A stretch of DNA of 64,000 nucleotides from Unio delphinus (GCA_029339505.1 JAQISU010000233.1:1596001-1660000), one strand, 5' to 3'; positions 10,690-22,075 are shown, counted from the first letter of the stretch. Numbers and translations: made by a program. The notes: generated from the sequence alone by a model not told the origin.

Positions 10690-11553
10690 TACAAATTAAG
10701 TATTGTTAAATGTAATAATTATGCTTATATAAAATATACTGACAACGCACATACATTATGCTAATGCTACTATAATATCTTAAAATTACTGAGGAGGAGT
10801 ATGTGTGTGTGTGATTTTGGTTTTCAACGCACCATTCACTTTTTGTCAGGCATAGCACTACCCTGTCTGCAGTGTTGCAGCTTATAGTCATATCTAGCAC
10901 TGTGGCATCGTGGCGTAGACACCATATTCTTTAGATGAGTATGAGTTCAGTGATTTAGGGACAAATCCATATACGAACGGAACTGGCAACGATGAATGAA
11001 AACTTTTAAAAGGCCTGAAGCAATGTCTATTCAGAGAGAATGTTTATTTTGATATGTAGGCAAATATATTAGAAAGAAAATTGCACGTTAAAGAATTTGC
11101 TCTGGTAGTGCAATCCTCAAAAGTAGAACATATCAACAAAAACAAAGTAGCGTTGTCTAAGTATGATAACACTTTGCTTTTGTTTTAACCAACTCACACC
11201 CATTATGGTTATACCATTATAGTATCTTACAACAAATGGTTGACTGGCGAGGAGGGGAGATATAAAATAAATGCATTATTCAGTAAAACCGAGATTCAAA
11301 AGTGTACACCTATACGTTGCAAGACAATGGTTACAAGAACAATCAAAATAGACGTTGTACAAATCCATTCTGTAGGAGCATATCAGGCTCTAACATCTAC
11401 TGATAGCCAACTACCCAGTTGCGTATCCCTTGGCTACCGAGGTACAAATAACTGTTTTATGTCATTGATGTGTTTTCTCAGTTGCCTTGAAGGGTTCCTT
11501 TGCCATCCGAGACAAGTTTACTGTGAGATTTAAAAGTTAGTCTTGAAACAAAG
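10690..11553. other. Intergenic stretch, copy 1
   Basis: There is no supportable gene here. A plus-strand open frame at 11240-11533 (97 codons, with SLGYRGTNNCFMSLMCFLSC) has no recognisable domain. It is conserved in copy 2 (37882-38175) with a single residue change, which the general identity of the block explains. Confidence 0.4.
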
Positions 11554-12252
11554 ATGGTATTCCCATAATCTAAATAGAAATGCCGGAAAAGATTGAGAAG
11601 CAACAAGATTCGTAAAAGGCAACAAATAAATATTTATTTCCCTAGAATATAAAGTGAAAAATATAGAACTAACGTACGGTATTGCGAAGAATAATCACAA
11701 ATAATCAACGAATTACTAACACACGACATAGTATTTAAAATTTCGAACAAATGTTACCAACATTCCAAAATAAATGCAAAGCTGAACGTGTTGATTAGTC
11801 CGGGGTGTCCTGTGCCGTAATGATGTTCCATTTTGGATTCTAACTAATTCACAAACCTTTACGTGCTAGAATATAAATAGCACAATGATGTAACAATTTT
11901 CAGTAGCAATTCCAATTATCCAGTTCTTCATTTATGTCTATATAATGGGGTGGGGTGGGGGTGCAGACGCTCAGCTGACATGGTATTCCCATGATCTAAA
12001 TAGAAATGCCAGAAAAGATTGAGAAGCAACAAGATTCGTACAATGCAACAAATAAGTATTTATTTCCGTAGAATATAAAGTGAAAACTATAGAAATAATG
12101 TACGGTATTGCGATGAATTAAAAATAATCAATGAATTACTAACATACGACATAGTATTTAAAATTTCGAACAAATGTTAGCAACATTCCAAAATAAATGC
12201 AAAGCTGAAAGTGTTGATTAGTCCGGGGTGTCCTGTGCCGTAATGATGTGCC
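11554..12252. repeat. 426-bp tandem duplication inside copy 1
   Basis: A segment starting ATGGTATTCCCATAATC at 11554 recurs at 11980, an exact offset of 426 bp. The second copy is alignable for about 270 bp, ending near TCCGGGGTGTCCTGTGCCG. Between the repeats is a GGGGTGGGGTGG run. Segmental copy 2 has the same arrangement with the same offset (38196 and 38622), so it predates the large duplication. Confidence 0.85.
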
Positions 12253-12259
12253 AATAGTC

Positions 12260-13355
12260 TTTTGTTGAATCACATTTCAAGAATATATCCTAATTTGAAT
12301 TTCACTGATTTCCATGTATCATTTCCATTAACGTCATTTTTGGGCACTTTGTATTTCCAGAGAAGAATCACTTACATTAAAAAAATTAAATAACTTATTT
12401 CCGGCCCAAATGAAATACTGGACACAAACATAATACAACTGATTATGCTTAGATCTAAAAGCCTGAATAAATATTTTGTCCAGTATAAAGATTGCATCAT
12501 CTTCTAACTAACCACATATCACAATTAACACTGTCTATACACAAAATATATTACCTAAAGGAATATTTCATTCTAAAATTTTCCAAACGGTTGCGAGATT
12601 AAATCGTTGTTATAATTAGACGTCTATTATTAAAATTATAATAAAGAACAGGTTAACACAATTTACTTGACTCAGACAAAGAAACAATATCATAACAGTT
12701 AATCCATATTCATAGAGAAAAAATAGGTATGTATTAGTTGTTTTCAGAATTACAAAAATCAATAAATGCGATCAGCTAGAAAAAAAATTAATTTTGACTA
12801 GGACTAGGTCACCACAAGATAAACATTTCCACATTATACAATGAAATAAAAACAATTAAAAAGTAACTAACAATCAACGGAAGATAAGTATACATAACAA
12901 AACCACCCATCACGTATTCCAAATGCCGTTGGTTCGATTCATACCCTGAACAACTTGAGTAAAATACTTAGTTGTATCCAGGGAAAGGTATTTTGTTCTC
13001 ATTTCCTGAGCATGATACGGCCACTAATATGTGAAACCTGTGTTAAAACCATAAAAACAAAACATAACAAGGTATAACGTAATATATAGTATCATGGGGT
13101 GTTTTCTGTTGTAGCTAAATCTAAAATATGTAATATTAAGAAAAAACAACAAATAACATATGAACATATGAAATAAGATCACTAATTAAGAATAAATTCA
13201 ACAATTTTGTAATTAAACAAGGAATCGTGAGTGAGAGCAAGGTTTAACGTTGGAGACAAACGATCGCGTACTGTACAAACGAAGGCCACGCAGTACTTAG
13301 TTTTGCACGCGTGCACAGCCTCGCTTTCATTGGCCTTACTACACAGCAGTAAAAG
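12260..13355. other. AT-rich intergenic stretch
   Basis: No gene was seen. A short piece at 12920-13060 (GGTTCGATTC, then TGATACGGCCACTAATATG and TTAAAACC) may be a very degraded SINE. The matching stretch in copy 2 is 38900-39985. Confidence 0.35.
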
Positions 13356-13364
13356 TAGCAGTCG

Positions 13365-13547
13365 TCCGATGATGAGGAGCCAGTGATCGTTTCAACTGCC
13401 AGGATTAAAGAAATCTGCAACAAGTTGGCAGACGTCGAAGACTTCATTGTGAACCATCATCCAAACAAACTTGTTGCTAACAGGGCAGTAAACCTGATGA
13501 ATGATAACGCGATGGCCCACTTCAGAAAGGTTCTCCAGCAATTTATA
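13365..13547 (+). pseudogene. C-terminal fragment of a pogo/Tigger-like transposase, copy 1
   Basis: The plus-strand frame reads SDDEEPVIVSTARIKEICNK and then VNHHPNKLVANRAVNLMN and DNAMAHFRKVLQQF. This resembles the tail of Tigger/pogo (Tc1-mariner superfamily) transposases after the DDE domain. In-frame stops lie upstream and an (AT)n tract replaces the final residues, so only a 5'-truncated scrap remains. The same scrap occurs in copy 2 at 39992-40171, so insertion predates the duplication. Confidence 0.6.
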
Positions 13548-13551
13548 TATA

Positions 13552-13552
<1 letters not shown>

Positions 13553-13630
<78 letters not shown>
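13553..13630. repeat. (AT)n microsatellite
   Basis: This run of AT dinucleotides abuts the transposase scrap. The copy 2 tract (40181-40231) is shorter. Confidence 0.95.
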
Positions 13631-13634
<4 letters not shown>

Positions 13635-13639
13635 TCTAC

Positions 13640-15093
13640 AAATATATTCGTGATATATATGAATTCAAAGTTAGATAAGTGTATTGTTAAATTAAAACAA
13701 ATATGCTTGATATGTATGGCTTCAAAGATATAAAGATATATGCAGGTTTAATATTAAAATGAAAAATGGATACTTGAAGTTGATATGTATAGAAAGTTAT
13801 ATAAGTAATGTTAAATTGAGCACATATCATCTGACCTGTATCCATTGTCAAATTAAATCGATCCACATTCATATAATGACTAATATGTATGAATAAAAGT
13901 ATCGATAAAATTCATCTTGTTGATAATGAGTTGATAATTCTAAGACAATGGGCAGTTAAAAGGACTTCTAAGATAGATATCAGATTTCTTTTTAAATAAA
14001 ATAGCGTACAATTAGTATTTAGTAATACTATATCAAGCGTCTATTTTAATGTGTGATATACAGCGTAACTAACTTATGAATTCATTAGTAACGACCATTG
14101 TAGCCAAGAGATACAATAGAGCTAGATGTAAAAAAGAGAAAGATAGGACGGGAATATCGGTGAGAGCTAACGCAACGAGGCTCTACAAATCTATTCATGT
14201 AATTATATCACATATCAATTTTCAATCAATAACATACAGATGAAGTATTGCACATATAGTAGTCATTTTTTATCACATAATGCCTGTATCCAAGATAAAT
14301 GTACAACATATGCTTCTTTATCAACGTAAATATAAAATATATGTTTAAATACTTTAGACACAAAATGTAAAAATGATTTTTTTTGTAAAGCATCAGAAAG
14401 ATTAAACACTATCATTAAAATCATATTCATGTGGTGGGATACACCAGTAAAACGATTTAAATATTAACGTTATGTAAAATGCATATAAAATATTTTTTAC
14501 AACCCCATATATAAACTGTTTCAAATAACGTGAAACTCAATCCAAGGTCATCCTCTTATGTATAGAAGTACATATAACAAATGCAAATATGTCGATATCA
14601 GGCGTTTTTTTGCATCTGTTACAACGATACAGTTTGGAATGGATGTACAGTCATAGTAACGTGCAAAAGGACTGCCGTATGGGCCTAATTATTTTCAACC
14701 AAAAAAATCATACATTGAAGATATATCGTTAATATGACACTTATTTCTATTACTATCTCACGTATACAAGAGACCTTCATCAGTTATTGACGGATGAACC
14801 ACGATACAGTTCTTATTTGTAAACGTGTATACGTAACATGCATAGCGTATGAGGTCGACATATTTTAATTTGTTATTTTGAAATGTTATTTCATGTTAAG
14901 ATGACATACAGTTGCCACTATACATGCTTTTGGTGTCGCCTTTCTTTACTTAGCAACACAATTAAGCAACGGTTAATAAAATAGAATGTACTGCGTAATA
15001 ACAAGTGTACAATTATGGAAATATTTCGCTAAATTATGTATAAATGTATGTTAAATTGAATATTGATTCGTGTGTGTGTATGTGTGTGTGTAA

Positions 15094-15134
<41 letters not shown>

Positions 15135-15700
15135 TAATAATAATAATGCCACTCTGAACAGAAGACACACTTCATTTATTTGAAACATACACAAGTTAAT
15201 ATTTGATAAAATTAAATTAAATGCCAATTAAGAGTTATATTGCTTGAATGCAATAAAACATTTCGCAATCCATAAATTAAACTCAGTACTGCAAACTGTT
15301 TTTCGTCCGTCGTACCAACCGATGGATTCAATAAATTATTAATGAAGCGTCTTTTACATTTTTCTAGAATAGACGATAACGTGGTCCTGAATGCATATCT
15401 ACAACAGGTGACTGATTCAACATCTACCAAGAAAACTAACCTGGCATTTTAATATGGCAGTCAAAAGCGTTGTCCATGGATATATTTAGTACTTCCGCAC
15501 TATCCCTATAAATGTATCACTCTAGAGAGTACTATATGCCCGTCAGTATACAGTTATGTCCCTTGTTCTCGCCTGTCGTATCCAGTCACAGATATTGTCA
15601 AATAGAATTTTGTTCGCACATTTATAAAATTATCTACATTCGACCACTTAGAATAGAATTACTCTCAGTACATTCAGCAAATGCAGCAGCAATATGCTGT
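13640..15700. other. AT-rich sequence downstream of the IAP gene, copy 1
   Basis: No supportable gene lies here. An (AAT)n tract sits at 15093-15147. A minus-strand open frame at 15212-15430 (VESVTCCRYAFRTTLSSILE) carries no known domain. It could be 3' UTR of the IAP transcript, because it lies just past the RING stop codon. Copy 2 has the same sequence at 40240-42300. Confidence 0.35.
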
Positions 15701-15709
15701 ACATGATTT

Positions 15710-15710
<1 letters not shown>

Positions 15711-15763
<53 letters not shown>
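15711..15763. repeat. (TC)n microsatellite beside the RING exon, copy 1
   Basis: The tract begins only a few bases past the IAP stop codon, so it falls in the presumed 3' UTR. Copy 2 has a longer tract (42309-42378). Confidence 0.9.
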
Positions 15764-15766
<3 letters not shown>

Positions 15767-15771
15767 ATTTC

Positions 15772-15974
15772 TCAAGAAATATACGTCTTGACTCTTTCGT
15801 GGATTGGTTTCCAGCATTCTGGACAAAGTGATACTTCCATGGAACATTGCTCACACAAACAAAAATGTGTGCAAGGCAATACAAGGATGGATTTATTCCT
15901 TTTACGGCAGCGCTTGCACGTGATCCTGGATGTCAGCATTACATTCTCATCCATCAGAAATCGAAGCTGTGTAT
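15772..15974 (-). CDS. RING-finger exon of IAP copy 1
   Basis: This last exon encodes DTQLRFLMDENVMLTSR and then the RING: CKRC, 11 residues, CTHFC, LCEQC, then CPEC. It ends WKPIHERVKTYIS and stop. The zinc ligands follow C-x2-C ... C-x-H-x3-C-x2-C ... C-x2-C as in IAP RINGs, and the IAP-type tail (I-x-x-x-V-x-T-Y-x-S) is present. The acceptor CGTCTTAG lies before 15974. The exon is nearly identical in copy 2. Confidence 0.9.
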
Positions 15975-18242
15975 CTAAGACGGAGGAAAAACATGCTTTG
16001 AAGATCTTGACTGTACTGATGTTATTAATTGTAAACCATCTAAATATTTTTACAATATGAATACATCGATATGGAGAATAGTCATAAGTTCACTACTATA
16101 AAAACAAAAACTTTTTATGTTTTTCGAACAGTTTAACAATTTTAAAAAAAAAATATTAGTGTATATGGCAGTAAGTGTATCACGCTATGATGCAGTGAAG
16201 CATTGGTAAACTTTCATAAATATATACAAATATACTTTTTAAACCTATTTTACATCTTCTCTTATCCGAGGGAAATGAAAAAGGAACCCATCTGATTTTC
16301 TCTAATAGCTGGTCGAGCCCGATTAACGATGTCTGGAATACTGACTGCTTCATTGACCAGTGTGACTGGTAGCCAAGTGTGCTGGAGACGAGAGTGTGTA
16401 ACTCCATACACGTAATCTTTTAGCCGTAGGCAAAGTTTTGGGTTTGTAAACGTCAGTGTGTTTTGGGGACTTGTATGATAATTTGTATATCTGTCCCTTT
16501 TGTGTACATAATTTCACTATATTATATCAGTGAATACATTTTACTACACGAATAAAATTTGAGTAAAATACATCATTGTTTTCGTTTTGAAACCACTGTG
16601 AATCATTCATCCCTTGCCCTTGTACTGTGTAAGGTCATTTTTTTTTATTGTCATTAGTATGTTCGTGCGTTTTATGTTAATTGCTCATTGAAATCAGTCG
16701 TCATTAAACATTGTATTTGTATCACCATCAAAAGTGTTCTAATGTAAATCCGAAATCCCACCCGGTTATCGTGTTACAAAAAAAGATAGTTGTCTGACAC
16801 GTCGAAACGTCAGGAACGCAGTTTTTACATGTCAGAAGTAGTTTTTTTTAGATACAGAAAGACTAAACGATTACCAGTAAATAACAACAGGGTATATTGG
16901 TTACAAATCTGACGGTAATCTTTAAGGGGCACTCGGTCTGTTGGTATCAATAGCATGATATGACACAAATGTTGTAGCTAACGTTTGAGACAGCTATCAA
17001 ATTCTGCTAGAACATTTTGTGCTGTGAAATTATGTACGTTCCTATATCGATTAATCCTGAAAATATTCTCAAAAAGCCTCAGAAGACGTATTGCTTCGAA
17101 GTTTGGGGGTTATCATTTCCATTTCAATATTTGTTTATGTATTTTTCAGAAATTTTTTATCACATTTATCGCGATCTTTATCGTTTCTAAAATACATACC
17201 TTTCTGTTCTCCTAATGCAATCCCGTTATTTGAAATCTTCGTGGACGAAATATCTTCAGTTGATTCCTTTTCAGTCGTTTCTTGCTTTCTTTCTAAATGT
17301 TGTGTGTCAGGATGTTCTAAGTTATCGTTAGGTATCTTGTTTTGAATGTCTTCATTTGACAACAATATGTCCAGTATGCTCATGGCAGTAAGTACGTCAC
17401 CTCCTGTAAAGTAAAGTTGTTGTTTTTTATGTCAGAAGATATATCAAGCAATGTCATTTGGAAACGAAATATCAAATATGTTTGTCAGTTAGTATATCAT
17501 GTCCTGTAAGCCAGAAATAAAATGTAAAGTCAGATAGTGTCAGTGAGTTTATCAAAGTCCTGTCAACACGAAACAAATATCAGGTATACTCATGACAGTA
17601 GCTGTATCAAGCTCTTTCAACCAGATACAAAATATGAACAATATTCATGTCATTACGTTTATCAAGCACTGTCAACCAGAAGCAAAATATCACGTATGTT
17701 GAAGTCAATAGGTGTCCATGTCCTTTCAACCAAACCCAAATATAAAATACGTTCGTGCCAATAAGTGTTATCATCCAAATCAAAATATCAAGTACGTTCG
17801 TGCCAATAAGTCCTTTCAACCAAATAAAAACATCAAATACGTTCGTGTCAATAAGTCCTTTCAACCAAATCAAAACATTATATACGTTGGTGTCAATAAG
17901 TCCTATGAACCAGAAGCAAGACATCCAGTATGTTCTTGTCAGTAAGTGTATTGAGCCCCGACAACCAGAAATAAAGTAGCACGTATGATGACCTCTTTAC
18001 GTGTATCAAGTCCCGTCAAGCAGAAATACGATATCAAGTACGTTCATTTCTTACAACTTACACTTAACGAAATATAAGAAATAAATAGGAAATTTTAATA
18101 ATTGTTCTGTATAAAATTAGTAGACAATGTACACGTGCCGCATTTTGAATACCTGCTAGCGTTTCAGTATTGTGGCAATTAAGGTTTATACAGAACAGCA
18201 AAATATATTCCTTCTCTCAATGTTAGACAAAATGCTAAAATG

Positions 18243-18312
<70 letters not shown>

Positions 18313-21062
18313 ACAGATGCAAGTACCGTTCAGTTATCATTTCGAAGAAATATTGGTCAATCATGAAAGTTTTAGATGGTTTAAGTTACATTTTACAAAG
18401 AGTTAAATGTTTTATGGCAGCATATAACAAATTTAATTGCTACCTTCGACATCAGAGTGTTGCAATTGCCTTAGCATTTCTATTTGTGCACGTTTTCCAA
18501 TCTTATAATCTACTGTTGTGATTTTATTTGACTAAAACAAGAATCTTTTTTATAATCAGAATATATGCATTTGTTCATTTAGCAAACCTTGTTGCCTTAG
18601 TTCAGTAATGGCCACTTGCACCGCCTGTTTAGAATATCCGTGATCCAGGACTGCCAAAACCGCTGGACTATTCATGCCCAGGTCCCATTCCTGCTGTTTT
18701 GTTTCTGTGATGATAATAATAATAATAATTGTATTATTATTTATATAATTACTATTGTCGTTGTTATTTATGTTTCTAATGCTTTTACCGAATTATTTAT
18801 AAATAAATACAAAGATTTTTCTTGTACGATTATGTACTACTGAAATTCCAATGAATCATTACAAGTCGGTCTGTAGCGACCAAAATTTATTGAAAGCGTT
18901 TATCTCGAAAATAATATTATTTTTGCAACCGATTGTTGCATATGACTTTCATAGTACAACCAAAAGCTGATAGATCGCTTCTGTTAAATATAATTTACAT
19001 AAGACAGAAACAAAAGTTTTTTGTATCGTGGTTTCTACGTTAAGTAATATTATAGTGAAGATATTGTTGTACCATGGTATATGTAATATTGTAGTGAACA
19101 TATTATTGTACCATAACATCAGTAATGTTATCGTGAAGATATTTTTTCATGGTACCAGTAATATTGTCACAAAGATATTATTCTAGCCAAATATATATTT
19201 CGAAGATATTATTATACAATGGTATAAGTAGTATTATCCGGAAGATTTTATTGTACCATGGTACATGTGTGATTAGCATGCATGTATCATTCTACCATAA
19301 GATAACTACAACTTTACATGCCAGAAACAGTGTCATTTTTGATTAGACGTAGTCGGTCTAACTAATGTTATATACGCAAAGAAACTATATAAACTTACTT
19401 TCTTCATCAATGGTCATTGTATCTAGTCTTCTGGTAAGGCCTTCTGAGGGAGCTGTCGTTTCGGTTGACGTTGATGTTGTTTCCTTGGGCTAAATGAAAT
19501 TAATTTGGGGTGGTAATTATACACGTTTGCAGTAGATGTTCAGGATTAATAATCCGCAAAATATGCTTTATAGAGAATAGATGTACACAAATAATCGTAA
19601 TTTGATTGAATACGTAGATGCTGCTAAACACTGATGTTGGACATCAGAGTCAAGCCACAATGATATGTCGGTGTTATATAGTTAAAGTTGTGACACCTTA
19701 ACTAATTTTTAAATTCTGCATATGAAGTATATGTTTGTATTTTATTTGCATAAAAGTGACTATCCATGACTTTATTATCGTCTGATGTTTTCATGTATGT
19801 TTCTCTCAGAAGAAGACGTTTATATTCTGGTCATTGATAAAATTAACTATTACTGTGAGCTTTGATAATGGTCCTACTGACTGGGAGTTGAATAATGCAA
19901 TATAGTGCTATCTCTGGGATAATTGATACAAAGGATGGCGATTAATTATGGATTTGCACCAGGTTATCTTAATTTACGCATGAATTTTTTTAATTGTTTA
20001 GCCGGAAAGGGCGAAAGGGAGATAACTGGAATTGTTCTTCCTGTTCTACTCCGGCCAGCTTTAAAACAAGGTTTCTCTTCTCGCTTACGTTGACATTTAA
20101 GTAATGATGAATGTAGTCCAGGTTCGTTTAGTCTTGAGCACAATATAGTATGGAGAGCCAGGGAATGGGAACAACAACAAAAAGATAACTAGTCTGTTTG
20201 ATTAGTTTTCAGGTAATACTTCTACGAGAATAAAAGGTACAATGCTTTTCTGTAATGAAACCTGTATTGCCAAATGAAAACACCGAACTACATGTACTGC
20301 AGGGTTATAATTATTGCTATTTTCGAACAATATTTCAAATAAATAAAATAAGCCAAGGAATGAACTGATTCGCAACACATTCATGTCTTCAAAATATTAT
20401 CTAGCATTAATCAGATCAATTATTACATCATAGGATGATTTGGAATGTGCTCGACAATAAAGCAGATATGTCCATTTTTCTTCTTCATTGAACTCTTGTT
20501 CCATATTAGAGAACAGAACAGACACGATTAATAGCTTAGGAAAACAATATTACATACCTTGTTGTTTTCCGCCGCATTCACCACCCCACTCGAAAGTTTA
20601 TAGTTGGACTGGTCAAGGTGTGGACAATCTGGAAACCATCTGTAATGTTCTTCCCATGGTTTATCCCTCGGTACCCATTTTTTCAAGCCACCGTCACATG
20701 CATAGCACCTGACAACGTCACCGTGCCCTAATATTACAAAGAAAGATAAGACGTTTAGAAAAATATTTCATAATAAGTTCAATTTATATTAATCGGATTC
20801 TATTCTTACGTTTTTACATGTAACGCGTTGACGGAGTTAGTCCTCGATGTGCGCAATCTCGCGTGACAAATTGGAAAGAATCAGAATGTCACAAGACCAA
20901 TGATTATAACGTCTTCAGTTTTGAAAGGGTTTCGAACACTTATCTGTAACAAACTCACAGAAACATATCTTATGTCAGAATATGTTGCGTTGTAATATTT
21001 AGTGTCATGTTTTCAGACAGGTAATGAAACACGTCTTAGATTAAAAGAATAAAATAGAAGGA

Positions 21063-21129
<67 letters not shown>

Positions 21130-21827
21130 ACAATATATGAATGTTATATCGCTACTAGCAGACTGGTCTCTGGAGCTGTGTTCCATGTTGATGCTAAAGT
21201 CGAAAAGTCTAGACCTGATACAAATTTGTTCAGTTTCCATGAGAGATTGAGACATTTAGCATTGACGATAATCAAATTACGCTTCTTTTTCTTGCAGCGT
21301 AATTAATGACACTAATCGCACAGATGAATCTGAGGAAAATAAACACGCTAAGCAATTTAAACTAAAGATGGGTGGCAATTCAGATGAAAGTACATGTATT
21401 TCATCTTGTATGTTCCATGCCATTCATACGAAAACTAGCATTTTTTTATGGCAGTGGCTAAACGTTTACGAATATCAGAGACGTTAGGTAATGATGCACT
21501 AAATAAGTATATTCTGATTTTGAAAATAGTTCAAACTTATTCGGATGAGACCCAGTAAATAATACCATTTTGATTTTCAACCATAATTTACTTTTTGTTG
21601 GTTCACATCTAGAAAAAGGGTTAATCTTATCGAAATTATTTTCAACAAGAGTTACCTTTGTAATATATAAATCTGCATACCTGTATAATAGAAGCCGGCA
21701 GCAACAATTGTTTTGACGTTGATACCGGTGATAAGAGGGAATCTTCCAAATGTTGACAGTCGATCGTGATAGGATGAATATTCTGGAGATAGTTATCTTT
21801 TTGTCCCAAATGTTGATGAACATTTCT
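15772..21827 (-). CDS. Inhibitor of apoptosis protein (BIR-UBA-RING), copy 1, 5' exons unresolved
   Basis: Minus-strand exons are 21827-21681 (BIR N half), 20727-20558 (BIR C half), 19489-19399, 18704-18588 (UBA), 17403-17200 and 15974-15772 (RING, stop). All junctions have AG/GT borders and every phase fits, giving about 310 residues. IAPs of this layout bind caspases or signalling proteins through BIR and act as E3 ligases through RING. The first exon contains an in-frame TAA near 21794 where copy 2 reads isoleucine. An alternative in-phase acceptor (TATCTCCAG, about 40 bases further in) would bypass it. Sequence upstream of 21827 is diverged and its exons are uncertain. It could be a pseudogene or an allele using the inner acceptor. 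Confidence 0.75.
16075..17130 (-). other. Intron between linker and RING exons, copy 1
   Basis: No further exon is needed, because phases on both sides match directly. A minus-strand open frame at 16180-16407 (SSTLGYQSHWSMKQSVFQ) has no known domain. Its end, near CAGTAAGTGTATCACGC, resembles the minisatellite unit further upstream in the gene. Confidence 0.35.
17200..17403 (-). CDS. Linker exon between UBA and RING, IAP copy 1
   Basis: The acceptor CTTTACAG lies before 17403 and the donor AAAG/GTATGT after 17200. It reads GGDVLTAMSILDILLSNEDI, completing the UBA region, and then a charged, threonine/serine-rich linker (HLERKQETTEKESTEDISS) likely to be flexible. The sequence at its 5' border appears to have seeded the minisatellite at 17440-18050. 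Confidence 0.8.
17440..18050. repeat. Degenerate 45-57-bp minisatellite in an IAP intron, copy 1
   Basis: About 12 units can be marked by CA(G/A)T(A/T)AGT followed by (GT)ATCAAGTCCTGTCAACCAG. On the minus strand many units contain a pyrimidine-ACAG/GAC... segment that mirrors the 3' splice site and first bases of the exon at 17403 (CTTTACAG/GAGGTGACG). Translated, the units read like GLIDTNVFDVFIWLK, comparable with the exon's GDVLTAMSILDILLS. Copy 2 has the same array at 44040-44650. Confidence 0.7.
18244..18310. repeat. (AT)n microsatellite, IAP intron, copy 1
   Basis: This is a pure AT run. Copy 2 has an AT run followed by a long GT run at 44848-44978. Confidence 0.95.
18588..18704 (-). 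CDS. UBA-domain exon of IAP copy 1
   Basis: The acceptor ATCACAG lies before 18704 and the donor CAAG/GTTTGC after 18588; length is 117 bp. It reads KTKQQEWDLGMNSPAVLAVL and then DHGYSKQAVQVAITELRQQG. This matches the ubiquitin-associated domain found between BIR and RING in IAPs (SPAV-x-x-VL-x-x-GY ... V-x-x-AI). UBA binds ubiquitin chains and supports NF-kB signalling in characterised IAPs. Confidence 0.85.
19030..19290. repeat. Degenerate tandem repeat with TACCATGGTA palindromes, copy 1
   Basis: About six units of 40-50 bp contain (G)TAATATTATAGTGAAGATATT and a TACCATGGTA palindrome. It lies in the intron upstream of the UBA exon. Copy 2 has a shorter, rearranged version at 45740-45970. 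Confidence 0.6.
19399..19489 (-). CDS. Linker exon between BIR and UBA, IAP copy 1
   Basis: The acceptor ATTTAG lies before 19489 and the donor AAA/GTAAGTT after 19399; length is 91 bp. It starts in phase 0 directly after the BIR exon and reads PKETTSTSTETTAPSEGLTR and then RLDTMTIDEE. A Thr/Ser-rich spacer of this kind is usual between IAP domains. Confidence 0.75.
19985..20170 (+). repeat. Truncated unidentified insert, copy 1
   Basis: The segment with GGAGATAACTGGAATTGTTC is shared with copy 2, where it continues for about 325 more bases (46861-47190). The junction in copy 1 falls between AGCCAGGGAATGGG and AACAACAACAAAAAG. The plus strand has an open piece ending HNIVWRARE. Copy 1 probably lost the right part. 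Confidence 0.4.
20558..20727 (-). CDS. BIR domain, C-terminal half, IAP copy 1
   Basis: The acceptor AATATTAG lies before 20727 and the donor AACAAG/GTATGT after 20558; length is 170 bp. It reads [31 protein letters not shown] and FPDCPHL. The zinc ligands are C-x2-C, then H in [10 protein letters not shown] and the final C, as in canonical BIR domains, with the D-x-PW-x-EH core intact. It joins the exon ending at 21681 with a split glycine codon. Confidence 0.9.
21067..21126. repeat. (TC)n microsatellite, IAP intron, copy 1 only
   Basis: This pure TC run lies in the diverged part of the duplication. The corresponding place in copy 2 holds a LINE fragment instead. Confidence 0.9.
21681..21827 (-). 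CDS. BIR domain, N-terminal half, IAP copy 1, with in-frame stop
   Basis: The exon reads PEYSSYHDRLSTFGRFPLIT, GINVKTIVAAGFYYTG and donor GTATGC, matching the conserved R-x-x-TF ... AGFYYTG start of a BIR. Using the acceptor TTTTCAG before 21827, the first codons contain TAA (AGA TAA CTA) where copy 2 has AGA ATA TTA. A second acceptor, TATCTCCAG, keeps the phase and starts at EYSSY, avoiding the stop. Confidence 0.8.
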
Positions 21828-21879
21828 CTGAAAAGTTTCATACAAAAAATTGATACTAGTATTTTACATTAGTTTCATT

Positions 21880-22075
21880 TGGTAAGGGACCAAGGATGGC
21901 CAAATGGCCAAAGGTATTCGGCTTTAGAGATCACAGATATCTCAGCTCTGTCGCATGGGTGTGAGAGAAAGCATGCAACTAGCTTCCTATGGCTCGATGG
22001 TTCTTCTCAAATTCATCCTACAACATATAATATCGTGCTGAAAATGGCATTTAAACCACCAAGAAACATTATCTG
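21880..22075 (+). repeat. Degraded tRNA-derived SINE, IAP intron, copy 1
   Basis: It keeps the order of the SINE body (GGCCAAATGGCC, then AAAGCATGCAACTAGC, then ATGGTTCTTCTC and TGCTGAAAATGGC) but has lost the B box. The better-preserved counterpart in copy 2 is 48776-49005. Confidence 0.7.

Larger units (their letters stand above)
1..20740. repeat. Tandem segmental duplication, copy 1, high-identity part (A1)
   Basis: This block matches 27443-47760 in the same orientation, starting at the first base of the window, so its left end lies outside. The offset is about 27,440 at the left edge, 27,396 before the 42-bp array and 26,640 after it. Most of the shift comes from array length. By eye the copies are almost identical from about 7 to 16.5 kb and slightly less so at both ends. 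The block contains HECT-ligase exons, a minisatellite, a decayed coding relic, a SINE, transposase debris and most of an IAP gene. Identity drops sharply beyond the BIR exon at about 20.74 kb. Confidence 0.95.

Noticed and set aside
16180..16407. Extra IAP exon between linker and RING
   Set aside because: The flanking exons already join in phase without it. The open frame has no acceptor or donor in a matching phase.
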